A stretch of 64,000 bases of DNA, taken from assembly GCA_037039925.1 (NCBI GenBank), contig JAXRKP010000525.1, positions 207,501-271,500 of the forward strand, given 5' to 3'. Position numbers and translations under genes: made by a program. The DNA comes from Doris montereyensis. Taxonomy: Eukaryota > Mollusca > Gastropoda > Nudibranchia > Dorididae. The notes under the pieces are model-generated. The model was not told the DNA's origin. It saw only the letters and a list, made by a program, of their open reading frames with translations, and did no database searches. Numbering within the stretch: position 1 is the stretch's first letter; each line of letters opens with the position of its first letter. Shown piece after piece: positions 1-11,746 of this stretch.

Positions 1-420
1 ACATAATAATACAAACAAATTAACTATTGACTTGATATATGGCTAGCGCATAGACAAAACGTCTCGAGCAACCAATAAAAACAATAGTAATGCATTTTTT
101 CAGTTTTTTCTTCCAAGCTGTAAAAATATCCGCCACCTGCACGTGTGCAGATTATATAGTTGCGAGGTATTTTCTGTTATTTAGTCTGCCAGCCATCACG
201 ATTCAGAAAGGTAGAGTAAAAACTGCTCATTGAAGATCTAGAACCGAAACCCTGCAATGACAATACAATAACAGATACATTGTCTCCCTGTATTTATAAT
301 CATTAAGACACTTTAGTACTTACCCCAGCACACGTATAGACTCACCGACTTAAAATCAATAGTATTCCTCAGCAAATCGGATCATTTTATTCAAATCTCT
401 TCTTCACTCCACGGTGGAGC
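1..420. other. Unannotated left edge (probably intron of gene 1)
   Basis: I see no gene, no splice-bounded open frame and no clear repeat here. It lies immediately upstream of a long ATT microsatellite and the first recognisable exon of gene 1, so it is probably intronic. A stretch near 325-425 vaguely resembles 14950-15050 but too weakly to call a repeat. Confidence 0.4.
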
Positions 421-423
421 ATT

Positions 424-893
<470 letters not shown>

Positions 894-947
894 GTACCTG
901 ATTATCCACAGTACCCCAAACTATCGGCTCACCGTGCATATCTTCAG

Positions 948-1064
948 ACCAGTGCCAACTTATCCATAACGACAGCACGTGTCAGGTGACTGAAGGACAA
1001 GTCGGAGAGTGTGTTTGTCCAACCGACACATTCGTTGATGCCTTCCAACAAGAATGCGTACCGA
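948..1064 (+). CDS. Gene 1 exon A: EGF/EB-like cysteine-rich module
   Basis: A 117-nt exon between a pyrimidine-rich acceptor (TATCTTCAG) and donor GTATGT. It opens with 2 nt of a split codon and ends with 1 nt, so it is phase 1-1, the usual symmetry of EGF-type modules. The 38 whole codons start DQCQLIHNDSTCQ and contain GECVCP and QECVP, so five cysteines are spaced as in small EGF or EB modules. An N-linked glycosylation sequon (NDS) is present. Upstream exons, including any signal peptide, must lie left of the window. The exact module family is not certain. Confidence 0.72.
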
Positions 1065-1359
1065 GTATGTATATATTATACATAGTGTCTAGTCCACATT
1101 GACATCTTGGCTACTATTTCAGGCATTGATACAAAGTCATGATCACCGCCGATGGTGTCGTTATGATAGAAGTCGTTGGTGGAAATGGTGGTGGTGACTT
1201 ATCTGATGTCTTCATTCATAAGCTCCAACGTATCCAAAAAAAAGCATGCAGCCAGGGTGAATTTGAAGAAAAAGAAATAAATATGAAAACATTATGAACA
1301 CATTAATCCTATGTATATGAACACATTACCCCTATGTATATGAACACATTACCCTAGCC

Positions 1360-1852
1360 TATTTTCGTGTCTCTGCAATGGCTCCCATTCGATAACTCAA
1401 TAGTATACAAAAATTGCCACATTGCGTTACAATAAATGTAAAACTGATAAAGCTCCAAGTTACTTAAAAGACCTGATCTCTGGTTATGTTCCATCTCGCC
1501 AACTGAGATCTACCAATCAGTATTCCCAAAGAAAGGCCCGATGAAAACTGTCATTGCGCTCATTCAAATACGCAGGTCCTCATGTCAGGAATTCTCTTCT
1601 CCTGTCATTAAAATCTATGTTTCACGTGTTAAAAGACACCTTTAAAAAACAACTAAAAAGGCACCTCATGCGGTGCATCTTAGAAGGATAGTAATTAGTT
1701 TTAATATGCGATATATATGGTGTTAATTCATGTACTATATATACTTTTATATATTTTTCATGTGTGGGGTTTTACTATGAATGTATAAGTATGCGCCTAG
1801 AGCTGTCGTAATATGAGAGTGGGCGCTATAGAAATGAATTAAATTATTATTA

Positions 1853-1855
<3 letters not shown>
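1360..1855 (+). mobile_element. CR1/L2/Jockey-like LINE 3' end, degenerate
   Basis: In one frame the DNA reads APSYLKDLISGYVPSRQLRS, the conserved C-terminal segment of many CR1, L2 and Jockey-like reverse transcriptases. It is followed by a lysine-rich tail and several stops and shifts. The 3' end reads GCGCCTAGAGC...GGCGCTATAGAAATGAATTAAATTATT and runs directly into an ATT microsatellite, the classic tail of such elements. Everything upstream of the last RT segment is missing, so this is a dead 5'-truncated copy. Confidence 0.75.
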
Positions 1856-1937
<82 letters not shown>

Positions 1938-1947
1938 TTATTATTAA

Positions 1948-1999
<52 letters not shown>

Positions 2000-2033
2000 T
2001 TTATTAATATTATTATTATTATTATAATATTCC
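1847..2033. repeat. (ATT)n microsatellite grown from a LINE tail
   Basis: ATT trinucleotides with a few TTTATTAATA interruptions, continuous with the 3' end of the LINE fragment to its left. A smaller sister tract lies at 2211-2262. The join suggests the microsatellite expanded from the element's short tandem tail. Confidence 0.93.
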
Positions 2034-2039
2034 TTTTGA

Positions 2040-2575
2040 GACGTGATGTAATTCATACCATCTACTACCCCCTCCTCTCCCCCTCTTCCCCTCAATGTAA
2101 AGGCTTTTACAACATGCGTTCGAATCGCACGATGACGTCTAACTTTGTATTGCGTTTCACTCTATTATTTGGTGTTATTTTGTTATTTTGATCATGGATT
2201 ATTAATGTGATCTATTATTATTATTATTATTAAATTATTTTATTATTAATATTATTATTATTAGGAATAGTGTTGAGACGTGATGTTGAACAGAGTGTGA
2301 AGACACTGTAAGGGAAAAAGGTCATCTGTGTCATCCCTTTCAAATGTTATGATAGATTAATATTCCTTTATGCATAACATTATGTAATTCATACCATCTA
2401 CTACCCCTCCTCTCCCCCTTCCTTCCTTCCCCTCAATGTAAGGCGTTTACAACATGCGTTCGAATCGCACGATGACGTCTATCACTGTATTGCGTTTCAC
2501 TCTATTATTTGGTGTCCAAGCTGTGTGTATTTTGATCATGGATATTAATGTGATCTACACGTTGTGATCTACATG
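2040..2575. repeat. Tandem duplication of about 340 bp
   Basis: The sequence at about 2046-2225 (AATTCATACCATCTACTACC, then a pyrimidine-rich stretch, then ACAACATGCGTTCGAATCGC and on to GATCATGGATTATTAATGTG) recurs at about 2386-2570 with small differences. An ATT tract separates the copies. The TTCGAATC is B-box-like but no tRNA A box or cloverleaf is evident. Confidence 0.8.
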
Positions 2576-2726
2576 TGAAATCCATGCCACCACAACTATC
2601 GCTTTCATTCATACAACGTTCAATATGCATTATGTACTATGTACTCGAACGCATGTCTCATAAAATTGTAACGGATCGTCTCACATGTTAGTAATTCATA
2701 AACGCTAAGAGTGTAACATACATCGT

Positions 2727-2990
2727 GCACTATGCAGATCACTGTAAGGTAACATGTCTTTCGTGCACATATCACTGTAAGGTAACATGTCTTTCGTGCA
2801 CATATCACTGTAAGGTAACATGTCTTTCGTGCACATATCACTGTAAGGTAACATGTCTTTCGTGCACATATCACTGTAAGGTAACATGTCTTTCGTGCAC
2901 ATATCACTGTAAGGTAACATGTCCTTCGTGCACATATCACTGTAAGGTAACATGTCCTTCGTGCACTATGTAGATCACTGTAAGGTAACG
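2727..2990. repeat. 33-bp minisatellite, about 8 copies
   Basis: Direct repeats of a 33-bp unit built around CACTGTAAGGTAACATGTC and TTCGTGCACATAT. Copies are nearly identical, differing mainly at one T/C site, which implies recent homogenisation. The unit length is divisible by 3, which explains the periodic 11-residue open frames on both strands. These frames have no exon signals and are not called as genes. Confidence 0.95.
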
Positions 2991-3059
2991 TGTCCTTGTG
3001 TTTGCGTTAAAAAAACATACAGTGCGTCTCGTCATTGTCCTTCGTGCACTGTGTATCGA

Positions 3060-3330
3060 TCACTGAACGGTTAGTCCTGCCGGACTCGGGGGGTGGGGTC
3101 CATGAGGTCACGAGTTCGTATCCTAGCAAAGCCAGATCTCACATTGTGTTCCTTGAGGAAGACACTTAACACGCATTTTCCTTAACTCTAGACAGGTGCA
3201 AATGGGTACAAGCACGAGCTTGGAAGTGAAAATCTGCATCAGTCTAGCGTCCCCGCCAGGAGGTGATCATTATCACATGTTCCGTTTCACGCATGGATCG
3301 TAACGGCATTGAAGGAACTTGTCATTACCA
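3060..3330 (+). repeat. SINE family 1, copy 1 (tRNA-derived head)
   Basis: The head carries a degenerate pol III A-box-like start and the B-box-like ACGAGTTCGTATCC. The body is shared with 3390-3640, 18595-18890 and 51665-51912: TTGTGTTCCTTGAGGAAGAC, then a CAGGTGCAAATGGGTACAAG segment, then GCCAGGAGGTGATCATTATC. Finding the same body in four places on both strands supports a dispersed SINE rather than a tRNA gene. Confidence 0.8.
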
Positions 3331-3389
3331 TTGCGTTCTAAGCAAATACTAGAGTGTGATAACGCTTCAGTCTCCAAATTGTGTTCCAA

Positions 3390-3920
3390 CCATGTCATCG
3401 GTGGCCGAACTGTTAGTTCTGCCGGACAAATACTAGATTCTGGTCTTCAGTCACCAAATTCTTCCAACCATGTCTGACGTTGTGTTCCATTGCGGAAGAC
3501 CCTTAACACTCATTTTGGTAAATCTTCAGGTGCAAATTCCTTCCAACCATGAGTCTTTGGCTGAAAATCTGCCATTGTGTCCTGGCCAGAAGGTGATCAT
3601 TATCAATGTTCTGTTTCACGCATGGATCGTAACAACCATGTCTGTCTTTTGGCTTGACCATTGTGTTCTAAGCAAATAATAGATTGTGGTAACGCTTCAG
3701 TCACCAAATTCCTTCCAACCCTGTCCTGTCTTTTGGCTTTGCCATTGTGTTCAAAGCAAATACTAGATTGTGGTAACGCTTCAGTCACCAAATGACCCTG
3801 AAGAAACTTTAGATTACCATTGTGTTCTAAGCAAATAATAGATTATGCTAACGGTTCAGTCACCAAATTCCTTCCAACCCTGTCCTGTCTGTCTTTCGTT
3901 TTAAGAATTTGATCGGTAGC
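3390..3920 (+). repeat. Second SINE family 1 copy grading into an 80-bp degenerate tandem repeat
   Basis: CATCGGTGGCCGAACTGTTA at 3397 is the A-box-like start of the same SINE, and the body runs to about 3640. Downstream, segments such as AAGCAAATACTAGATTGTGG and CAGTCACCAAATTCCTTCC recur at roughly 75-95-bp spacing up to about 3890. The tandem unit appears to have been generated from SINE-adjacent sequence. Confidence 0.65.
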
Positions 3921-4149
3921 CATGATTGTTGCTCAGATACTCACACCCAATCAGAAAGCTAGAACGCAAAGCATTGTAAGGTACCTGACGATTAAACACT
4001 AGCCAGGGTCACGCAGGAATGCAAAGCAATCCGGTTTGTTTGTTGTTTTGGGGTGTTGTTGTTTTTTGTTTGTTTTTTTTGTTTTTTTTTTTAAGGGGGG
4101 GGGGGGGTTGTTGAGTTAATTTGTTGTGTTGTTGTTTTCGAATCCATTG

Positions 4150-4500
4150 ACATTTCATCTGATCTATATTATATTATTCAATTCTGAGTTGATTGGCCAC
4201 TAAGAGTAAACCATATTTTTCATGTAGGTTATAAATGAACCCAAGATCGTTTTCATTTGCGGAATTTTTCTACCAGAAAAGACGTTTAATTAATGAAAAT
4301 TTCATTGTTTCCCTGTCTTTGAGTTGACTTTTCAATTCATTTAAGCGGCCATTTTACACTGGATTTATAGTTTTAAAAATTGGAGTAACGTCGTTCACGT
4401 ATACATGTGTGACGTCACTATCGAATACTGACTCGATCTAATAATCGTACTTGGTGTCACCCGGGTGAACCGTGTGTGTTACTATATATTTCATTGAAAG
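4150..4500 (+). repeat. Dispersed repeat R1, copy 1
   Basis: Contains GGCCACTAAGAGTAAACCAT, a CATGTAGGTTATAAATGAAC segment, GATCGTTTTCATTT, and ends CTCGATCTAATAATCGTACT followed by TTGGTGTCACCCGGGTG. The same order of segments occurs at 12150-12490 (+), 22915-23225 (-) and 51290-51605 (-). It is not coding, and I recognise no family. This copy ends almost at the 3' splice site of exon B. Confidence 0.8.
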
Positions 4501-4511
4501 ATCCTGTGCAG

Positions 4512-4642
4512 GTTGGAGACAGGTGTGAGCGGAGAGTTCACTGCCTTGTCTATTTGGACAACAGCAAGTGTGACAGCCGCACTCTGACGTGTGAGTGTGA
4601 CTATGCCCATTTCACAGACGACAATGGCACTCGCTGTCACCT
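4512..4642 (+). CDS. Gene 1 exon B: EGF/EB-like cysteine-rich module
   Basis: Open frame reading VGDRCERRVHCLVYLDNSKC, then RTLTCECDYAHFTDDNGTRC, giving six cysteines in EGF-like order and an NGT sequon. The donor is CACCT|GTAAGT. The acceptor could be TGTGCAG (exon from 4512) or GGAGACAG (from 4523). The phase does not match the phase 1 borders of exons A and C: the frame leaves 2 nt at the donor. Either exons are missing or a one-base indel is present. The domain call rests on cysteine spacing alone. Confidence 0.68.
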
Positions 4643-4774
4643 GTAAGTGTACCAGCTCCTGTTTTGCTGACTTGATTCATTATAACTGCTTTCCACAAAA
4701 TACTGATGTATCATTTGTTTTTCTGTATGTTTTTTTTTGTTTGTTTGTTTGCTTGTCTTTTTTGTTGTCGACTA

Positions 4775-6005
4775 ATTGATGTCGACTAATTGATGTCTAA
4801 CTGATTTCGACTAATTGATGTCGAGACTAACTGACGGCGACTAATTGATATCGAGACTAACTGATGGTGACTAATGGATGTCGAGATTAAATATGATAGC
4901 AATTAATTGATGTCGTGACTAACTGATGCCGACTTATTGATGTCGACTAATTGATGTCGCGACTAACTGATGGCGACTAATTGATGTCGAGATTAATGAT
5001 AGCGATTAATTTATGTCGAGATTAATTCATAGCGTCTAATTGGTGTCGAGATTAACTGATAGCGACTTATTGATGTCGAGATTAACTGATAGCGACTAAT
5101 TAATGTCGAAACTAACTGGTGTCGGGACTAACTGTTGTCGGGACTAACTGATGTCGACTACTTGATGTCGACTAATTGATGTCAAGACTAATTGATGCGG
5201 AGACTAATTGATGTCGACACTAACTGATGTCGACTAATTGATGTCGGGACTAACTGTTGTCGACTAATTGATGTCGAGAGTAATTGATGTCAAGACTAAC
5301 TGATGTCGACTAACTGATGTTGGGACTAACTGATGTTGACTAATTGATGTCGGGGATAACTGTTGACGAGTAATTGATGTCGAGACTAACTCATGACGAC
5401 TAACTGATGTCGGGACTAACTGATGACGATTAATTGATGTCGGGATAAACTGATAGCGATTAATTGATATCGGGGCTAATTGATGTCGAGCTTAACTGTT
5501 GTCGGGACTAACTGATGTCGACTACTTGATGTCGACTAATTGATGTCAAGACTAATGATGTCGACTAATTGATGTCGAGACTAATTGATGTCGACACTAA
5601 CTGATGTCGACTAATTGATGTCGAGACTAATAGATGTCGACACTAACTGATGTCGACTAATTGATGTCGGGACTAACTGCTGTCGAGACTAACTGATGTC
5701 GACTAATTGATGTCAAGACTAACTGATGTCGACTAATTGATGTCGAAACTAATTGATGTCGACACTAACTGATGTCGACTAATTGATGTCGGGACTAACT
5801 GCTGTCAAGAGTAACTGATGTCGACTAACTGATATCGGGACTAACTAATGTTGACTAATTGATGTCGGGACTAACTGATGACGACTAATCGATAGCGGGA
5901 TTAAGTGATGACGAGAAATTGATGTCGGGACTAACTGAGACGACGAATTGATGTCAGGATTAACTGATGACGAGTAATTGATGTCGGGATTAACTGATGG
6001 CGGCT
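4775..6005. repeat. Degenerate minisatellite, about 13-15-bp unit, 1.2 kb
   Basis: Alternating half-units of the type GACTAATTGATGTC and GACTAACTGATGTC, with GGGACTAACTG variants, repeat without a break. Copies diverge far more than in the 33-bp array. It lies in the intron between exons B and C. No open frame survives. Confidence 0.95.
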
Positions 6006-6317
6006 AATTTGCTGATGTTATCGCAAAATGACAATCGACGTAAAAATTGCAAAATTTCGAGACATAAAAAATGTTGTGTCTTTGTGTTGAGGGTAATCAT
6101 ATACACCATCTGTCACAAAAGGTTTTTTCAAAATTTGTAAACACTTTTTTAGTTATTAAAAGGTGCATACTATTGAATCACCCAAAACAACCACTGGTTG
6201 GTACGCGATGTATGGATGAATGGGCATTGGTCACTAGACCTCGTTCGCACCGCGGGCAGTGAGATCACGGTCGGGTATCCCATACTGATAAAGGGGTGGT
6301 CACCATTCTCAGTGAAT

Positions 6318-6398
6318 GGTTTTCACGACAACGACGACGACGACAACTACGATTACTATGGTAATGATAATGGTGATGATTATGATGATAATAATGAT

Positions 6399-6479
<81 letters not shown>

Positions 6480-6507
6480 AATAAGAATAATAATAATGAC
6501 GATAATG

Positions 6508-6603
<96 letters not shown>

Positions 6604-6673
6604 TATGATAATGATAATGATAATGATAATGACAATGATAATAAAAAGGATAATAAAAATAATAATTGTTATT

Positions 6674-6709
<36 letters not shown>

Positions 6710-6713
6710 ATTA

Positions 6714-6762
<49 letters not shown>

Positions 6763-7002
6763 CATTATAATGATACTGATGAACAGATGATGATGATGAT
6801 GATGTGGATGACGACATTGGTCATGACGATGATGACTACGATGGACGACGACGATAACGACGACAACAACGACGATGATGATGATAATGATGATGATGAT
6901 GATGACGATGATGACGCGATGATGACAATAATAATGATGATGAAGATGAGGATGATGATGATGATGATGATGATGATAATGATGATGATGATGATGATGA
7001 TC
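6318..7002. repeat. Compound trinucleotide microsatellite (GAT/AAT/ATT)
   Basis: Successive blocks of ACG, GAT, AAT and ATT trinucleotides and then GAT again fill about 680 bp. The AAT block (about 6510-6600) and the ATT block (about 6677-6760) are inverted relative to each other and could fold into a long hairpin. The last GAT block ends about 20 bp before the exon C acceptor. The long His, Asp, Met and Ile homopolymer frames are artefacts. Confidence 0.95.
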
Positions 7003-7022
7003 ATATTGATTCTTCGTTTCAG

Positions 7023-7163
7023 GGCCCAAACAACTGACAGACAGATGCCTCAAAAACTTCCATTGCCGCAAATTGTCAGAGAACGTGGAGTGTGATTCTG
7101 ACAACAATACATGTGTGTGTCAGTATGGCTACACACAAATTTCAGACACCATTTGTTCTGAAA
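7023..7163 (+). CDS. Gene 1 exon C: EGF/EB-like cysteine-rich module
   Basis: A 141-nt phase 1-1 exon with acceptor TTCGTTTCAG and donor GTAAGC. The 46 codons begin PKQLTDRCLKNFHC and continue with VECDSDNNTCVCQYGYTQIS, ending ICSE. Six cysteines have the same C-x4-C...C...C-x-C...C spacing as exon B, and an NNT sequon is present. It is uninterrupted and splices in phase with exon D. This is one of the best supported exons of gene 1. Confidence 0.8.
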
Positions 7164-7309
7164 GTAAGCAATCATTTGTTTATGGAAATATATTACACAT
7201 TTCCAGGGCACAGTGGGCTAATCCCCTGCTTATCCAATATCAAACACATTTAGAGATGTAAACATAATATAATCGGCTTGATCTTTCGAAGACAAACTTG
7301 AAACGAATA

Positions 7310-9672
7310 CGGACTGTGATTTTTGGAACATGAAATGTGAGGGCAATAAATGGAAAAGAGTTAGAATTAGTTGAAAAAATGGAAAATTCAAAGCAGATAT
7401 TTTGGCCATTACAGAAACAAAGAAAAAAGGACAAGGAATAGAAAATGTAGGACCGAATCATATTTTAATCTTCTCAGGAATAGATGTAAAAGATAGAGCT
7501 AGAGCAGGGGTAGGCCTCCTAGTGCATAAAAGGCATGAAAAGCTACGTCAGTTGTAAATTTATAAGCCCACGGCTATTAGAGGTAAATATTAAACCAAAA
7601 GGATGAGAACTTAAATTAATTATAGCTTATGGAACAAACGAAGACGCAACTAAAGAAAAAAAAGATATCTTCGAAAACAATTTACAAATAGCTGCAGAGA
7701 ATCTTAAACCCAAACAGTAACTAATGTTTTTAGGAGATTTCAACGCTAGAGTAGACTACAATGTAGAAACGTCAGGAGTAGTATTAGGTAAAGAAGGAGC
7801 ATAGTGGAATGATAATGTCAAGACTAAGATCAAAGAAAGAAGGATGCCTGGAAAAAATACTTGCAAACAAAGAGACCAGAGGATAGGATAGATTACGTGA
7901 ATAAAAGAACTATCGTCAAGAGGAAGAAGGAAAGCAAAACAGGAACAATGGAAAAGTTTTGACAAAGACTTTAAGAAAGCTACCAAGGAAATCAAAAGCT
8001 GTTCTGGGGGGGCGATGAAGAGCATGAGAAAGACCAAAGCATGCCCAATACGACAAATTAAGAATGTCAAAGGAGAAATAATGAAAGAAGACAGCGAAAT
8101 CATGGAAACATGAAGAAAGCATATTCACCAATTACGTAATCCCTCCAGAACGCATGAAACAGGGAATAAAGATCAATTAGTAAGAGTAACAAATAATCCA
8201 GAGGAGACAGCTGAAGATGTAGAAATTCAAACAGCTATAAGAAAAAAGTGAAATTAGGGAAAAAAAAGCCCCAGGAGCAGATCAAGTTTATCCAGAAATG
8301 GTCAACAACCAAGGGAGAGAGGCAGACAAACTACTACATGCAATATGCCAACAAGCATGAAAGTCCAAATAGGTGCCAGACGACTGGGAAAAGGAACGGT
8401 AGTACCAATACATAAGAAAGGATCAAATATGGATTGCTCAAACTATAGAGGGATATCACTACTTAGCCTTCCGGGAAAAGTATATGCCAGGATTCTGGAA
8501 AAGAGTAGAGGATCAGATTGAAGAACACCAAAGTGGATTTAGACCAGGAAGAAGTGTACAAGACCACATATTGACTTAGAAAAAAGGCATTTGACACTGT
8601 GAGGAGGGACAAACTATTAAAAGAATACAATGAAGAGCAAAATTTAATAGAAGCCATTAAAAGTTTTTACCACAAACCAATATGTGCAGTGAGAGTAGCT
8701 GGAAACATATCTGCAGAATTTGATGTGGACATAGGAGTAAGACAGGGTTGCATCTTAAGTCCTCTTTTGTTTATCACATTTATGGATTCAGTCGCAAAGG
8801 CATTGTCAAAAATGAAGAAATTGAATGTAGATATGTGGAAACTCAACCCAGTAAATGTATCAATGCTTTCATTTGCCGATGATTTAGTTCTGTTTGGAAA
8901 TATGAAAATGATCTTCAGTCGAATATCAACATTATGAACAATGAACTAAATAAAAAGGAATGAGAGTAAATGCAAAGAAAACCAAAAATATGCTAGTAAG
9001 TAGGGAAGCTAAAACACAAAATCTTAAATTGGGCAGGAAGAATTTAAAAAGCTACAATTACCTAGGAGTAATGATTAACTCAGAGGGAAAACTAATATAA
9101 GAAATCAGCGAGAGAATCCAAAAGGCAAATGCAATATATAACCATCTAGGAAAGGCATGTGTAGGTAAACAAGAATTGTTAACAAAAACCAAAATGGCAG
9201 TATACAATACAGTTTATTGTCCTACTCTCCTCTATGGCAGTGAAACCTGGACCTTAGACAGTGGAGAATACAGTAGAGTACAGGCAGCTGAAATGAAATA
9301 TCTAAGAAAAGTAATAGGAAAACTAAAAGAGACAAAATCAGAAACACAACAATAAGAGATCAAACCAAAACAGATGGCATAAAAACTAAGAAACAAATCA
9401 ATTGAGATGGTTTGGGCATGTAAACAGAATGGATGACAATAGAATAGCTAAATCAGTATACAGGGCTAAAGCCCAAGGTAAAAGACCAAAAGGCAGACCT
9501 CGGAGAAAGAGCGAAGAAGATATAAAAGAGGCAATGAAGCATAGAAATTTAACTTTTTTTGGAAGGAAACAGAAAATGCCAGGACAGGACATCCTGTAGA
9601 AAGATCATCTCGGGCATCTAAACCCATACACCGAAAGGTAGAATGGGAACTGATAAAGAAAGAAAGAAAGTA
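7310..9672 (+). mobile_element. RTE-type LINE, copy 1 (internally deleted, many stops)
   Basis: The element encodes an AP-type (EEP) endonuclease and a reverse transcriptase. Endonuclease remnants are ELELVEKM and AYGTNEDATKEKKDIF (about 7340-7680). RT remnants are RQGCILSPLLFITFMDS and FADDLVLFG, whose ADD is the polymerase active site (8872-8898). The C-terminal basic motif RWFGHVNRMDDNRIAKSVYR starts at 9405. Compared with the copy at 59855 it lacks roughly 500 bp around 7800. It ends GGAACTGATAAAGAAAGAAAG, the tail shared by all four copies. Frameshifts and stops make it non-autonomous. It lies in the gene 1 intron before exon D, in sense orientation. Confidence 0.9.
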
Positions 9673-9864
9673 TAATATTATTTTATTTTAAGAACAAAAT
9701 TACGTTTTGTGAAATAATTTTATTCTTTTCACAATCTTCTGAATTCATCTGATTAGTAACCTGTAATCATTTTTTGAAAATAAAAAGAGAGGAAAAGAGG
9801 TGCAAAACAAAACAAAATATTTAAAAACTATGTTTAAAAAATAGTATCCATTTTGTCTTGACAG

Positions 9865-10041
9865 GACCACGATTACCTGCCTTCAAACCATACTCCAGGG
9901 AACCACTGCCGAGAGAGTGCAGCAAGGAGAAGAAATGTATGAACAACACCAACACAGAGTGTGTGAAGCATAGCCACGGCAAAGCGTTCTGTGAGTGCGA
10001 GGATCGCTTTGCCAAGCGCTATTTCAGGAAACAATGCGTGG
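9865..10041 (+). CDS. Gene 1 exon D: EGF/EB-like module with linker
   Basis: A 177-nt phase 1-1 exon with acceptor TGTCTTGACAG and donor GTAAGA. After a proline-rich linker (PRLPAFKPYSREPLPR) comes ECSKEKKCMNNTNTECV, then FCECEDRFAKRYF and QCV. The six cysteines match exons B and C, and an NNT sequon is present. The reading frame is uninterrupted. Two LINE copies in the same orientation sit directly on either side of it (7310-9672 and 10073-10605), leaving only about 190 bp upstream and 31 bp downstream. Confidence 0.8.
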
Positions 10042-10072
10042 GTAAGACATTATTTACAACTAGATAGATATT

Positions 10073-10605
10073 ACACTGTAAACAAGAATTGTAAACAACA
10101 ACCAAAATGGCAGTATACAAGTTACAACACAGTTTATTGTCCTACTCTCCTCTGTGGCAGGGTGACACGGACCTTAGACACTAGAGCATACAGTAGAGTA
10201 CAAGCAGCTGAAATGAGATGTCTAAGAAGTAAAGTAGGGGAAACTAAAAGAGACCAAATTAGAAACGTAACAATAAGAGATCAAACCAAAGCAGATAGCA
10301 TTAAACTAAGATAGAAATAATTCAACCGAGATAGTTTGGGTATGTAGACAGAGTGAATGATAAAAGAATAGCTAAATCAGTATACATTGCTAAAACACAA
10401 GGTAAAAGACCAAAGGGCAGACCTCAAAGAAAGTCGGAAGAAGATATAAAAGAGGCATTAAAGCATAGAAATTTAACTTTCACGGAAGAAAACAGAAAAC
10501 GCCAGGACAGGGCGGCCTGGAAAAAGATCATTTCGGGCATCTCATCCCATACACCGGAAGGTAGAAGAGGAACTGATAAAGAAAGAAAAAAAAAAAGATA
10601 TTACT
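10073..10605 (+). mobile_element. RTE-type LINE, copy 2 (5'-truncated)
   Basis: Starts inside the RT/C-terminal region (AACAAGAATTGTAAACAACA) and matches 9170-9670 of copy 1, including KSVYIAKTQGKRPKGRPQRK and a tail GGAACTGATAAAGAAAGAAA followed by poly-A. A 5' truncation of this kind is normal for target-primed reverse transcription. It is diverged from copy 1, so it is not a local duplication of that copy. Confidence 0.9.
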
Positions 10606-10839
10606 GTATGTTTTTATGTCTGAGTTATTTGGGATGTTCTTCACAATTCACTGTCTTTCTTCTCTCTGTTTTCCCCCTCAACCTTTGGAAATGGGGGAGG
10701 GGAGAGAGAGAGAGAGAGCAGTGGTGGAAGCGGGGGGGGTGTGTGTTCATTAGAAAATGCTATAAAACAAATTCCTCTTTACTTGACTGTCCTGAACCTC
10801 CTCCCCCTCCCTCGCCCACTCCTCCCCCATCCATTGCAG
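10606..10839 (+). other. Intron segment with GA/CT-rich tract before exon E
   Basis: Contains GGAGAGAGAGAGAGAGAGCA at about 10698 and a long C/T-rich stretch (about 10795-10838) that forms an unusually strong polypyrimidine tract for the exon E acceptor (CCATTGCAG). No gene otherwise. Confidence 0.6.
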
Positions 10840-10981
10840 CTGTGCAGTCATACCAGATTTCCCTTCACCTGGTGCAGGTGGCAGGTGAATACGACTTTCT
10901 ACCCCTGGTGTTCAAACCACAGTACAAGAGCTCACAGCTACCAGCCTTCAGCGCTTCGCTCAAAGAGTCACCTTGAATGGG
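10840..10981 (+). CDS. Gene 1 exon E: start of SEA-like extracellular region
   Basis: Phase 1 acceptor CCATTGCAG. The frame reads VQSYQISLHLVQVAGEYDFL, then PLVFKPQYKSSQLPAFSASL and KESP, followed by a TGA six bases before donor GTATGT. A one-base shift just before the stop gives TLNG up to the donor. I therefore infer a single indel, either an assembly error or a real mutation. Alternation of hydrophobic residues followed by an amphipathic segment is what the first strand and helix of SEA domains look like, but the resemblance is by eye only. Confidence 0.55.
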
Positions 10982-11746
10982 GTATGTCTTTGTCTTTGTT
11001 TTCAGGCTTTTAGCTTCCAAATTTTAGTCTTTCCTTTTAGATATGGTTGCAGTAAATAATAGATATTGATAAATACAATTGTTTCGGTGTAAACGCTCAA
11101 TGTATCCCTTATGCTCTAGGGGGGAAAGCATGATTTTATCGTATAATTACTATAATGCAAGTGCACGTGCACCTAGATACGAAATCTATAGATTTTCACC
11201 AGCGACCTAATCTTAAGATAGGAAAGAAAATACAGAAAAGGGAAATAGTATGTGACACCATGGCCTTGGTTCCAGAAGTGAAAACAGTTAAGTCTTCTCA
11301 GACTTCTGTGCTTTTAATGATCTAGTCATTGGATGAACCCTATACCCGCACAAAATAATACGTATACGGCAACTTGGATCTCACCGGATAACCAGACCAA
11401 AGATCAGATCGACCACATCAATGTATATCTTGGAAATGGAGGAGTGAAAGAGAAATAGACAAAGCGTTAGACCATCACCTGGCTCTGGGGACCTTTCGAG
11501 AAAGGCTGACAGCTTTTAGGGACACTTGCAAATAGGCAGAACACGAAATTATTCAATGTGTAGAACCTCAGGAAATCAGGAAATTATCATAGATTTTGTA
11601 TGAAGGGTGAGATAGCATACATTTGTATAAGAATTCGATAATCGTTTGAGCCCGGTGAAAAAATAGTAATGTCATTCAATACATACATCTCCTAACACGT
11701 TCTGGTTCCAGATAGGTTTAAATCTTCCTTTTTCCATGGTCTGTAG
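10982..11746. other. Gene 1 intron without recognisable content
   Basis: I find no repeat, open frame or RNA gene that I can support in this interval. Confidence 0.4.

Noticed and set aside
2620..2973. Periodic 11-residue repeat protein on three frames (CYLTVICARKT-like and CKVTCLSCTYH-like)
   Set aside because: The 33-bp unit is divisible by 3, so any stop-free frame repeats. No acceptor, donor or start context supports it, and both strands are equally open.
6198..7107. 280-codon minus-strand frame with His, Ile and Leu runs
   Set aside because: It spans only trinucleotide repeats and crosses the real exon C on the other strand.
8599..8937. Host reverse transcriptase gene
   Set aside because: It is the RT domain of a LINE copy with stops on both sides. 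Three further copies of the family occur in the window.
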